DNA from: Prorocentrum cordatum
Lineage: Eukaryota; Sar; Dinophyceae; Prorocentrales; Prorocentraceae
Length of the DNA stretch: 64,000 bases
Assembly: GCA_963575745.1 (NCBI GenBank)
Contig: CAUYUJ010007502.1
Span: forward strand, 117,001 to 181,000
Direction: 5' to 3'
Part shown: positions 63,561 through 64,000 of the stretch, one piece after another
How the letters are laid out: each line of letters starts with the position of its first letter
Numbering within the stretch: position 1 is the stretch's first letter
Program-made: the position numbers and the translations under genes
The notes under the pieces: model-generated
The model's input: the letters and a program-made list of their open reading frames with translations, nothing else
What the model was told of the DNA's origin: nothing
Database searches by the model: none

Positions 63561-64000
63561 AAGCGGCACCCACAACGCGTTACCAACAATTGCTTATGGT
63601 TGGGTCTTTCGCCAGGATAATTTTGATGGCTGTGGTGGTTCCGCCAGTTGGCCTTCTGCAAAGTTCCCCCGCCCGGTGGCGAATCAAGATCAACGCCCCC
63701 GTCGAATCCCAATTGTTTTCACACCGGGCTGCTTTGCTGGGTTTCGGGCCCCCTGGACCCTGGGCCAATCACGTATCCGGTTCAAAGAGTTGCGCGAAAT
63801 GTTCGGCGTTGGGTTTGGGTGATGTTTTTCGCGACGGTGCAATTTTATCGCGACGTCGGAAAACAAAGGAAGAGGAGGAGGAGGAGCAGGAGGAGGAGGA
63901 GGAGGAGGAGGAGGAGCGTCAGAGATGGCAGAAATACCGATACCGCTGAGCTTGCTTCGTGTCCGCTTTTCCTGGGGACTTCTGGCAGGCCCCCGTCGCC
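63561..64000. other. No gene seen; (GGA)n run at 63868-63915
   Basis: Ordinary-composition sequence after the 77 bp array with one purine triplet run. No supported frame. Confidence 0.5.

Overview
The window looks like nuclear DNA of a dinoflagellate. The main evidence is a near-exact copy of the dinoflagellate spliced leader at 40602-40623, placed directly before an ATG as expected for a retroposed trans-spliced mRNA. Supporting signs are high GC, very low gene density, long simple and tandem repeats, degenerate LINE and Penelope-like reverse transcriptases, and unfamiliar plus-strand genes separated by satellite arrays. Species cannot be fixed by eye.

Layout. 1-17.6 kb is the gene-bearing part. 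It holds gene A (1-2172), gene B (3919-6855, intact, C-terminal methyltransferase-like motif), gene C (11132-13752, with a frame change) and genes D/E (15323-16252 and 16596-17558, perhaps exons of one gene). All are plus strand, and four arrays of a 22-25 bp satellite lie between them. One pair of arrays forms a 2.8 kb inverted repeat centred near 8432. 17.9-32 kb is mostly repeats: dispersed families, MITE-like inverted repeats, microsatellites and a few exon-like scraps. 32.2-37.4 kb holds a 155 bp satellite followed by a Penelope-like element with 476 bp direct terminal repeats and a broken RT gene. 38.7-51.3 kb is microsatellites, a spliced-leader-tagged LINE ORF carrying a zinc finger and an endonuclease domain, and second copies of several families seen at 18-26 kb. 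52.1-55.6 kb (minus) is a decayed LINE-type RT interrupted by about 390 bp of almost pure C. 55.7-64 kb is low-complexity DNA ending in a 77 bp tandem array.

The most unusual signal is a short dispersed hairpin. A 12-base core, CAGCCTCTGGCG, occurs 29 times in full or near-full form between 73 and 17574, always on the plus strand, and only in or next to the plus-strand genes. The bases flanking the core pair with each other in all 29 copies, but the pair itself changes (C/G 14 times, G/C 14 times, T/A once). This covariation suggests a conserved stem-loop or insertion into palindromic sites. The core is a whole number of codons, has no stop in any frame, and is read in all three phases in gene A. 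I do not recognise it as a described element.

All counts and alignments were made by eye. Protein families are named from motifs, not searches.
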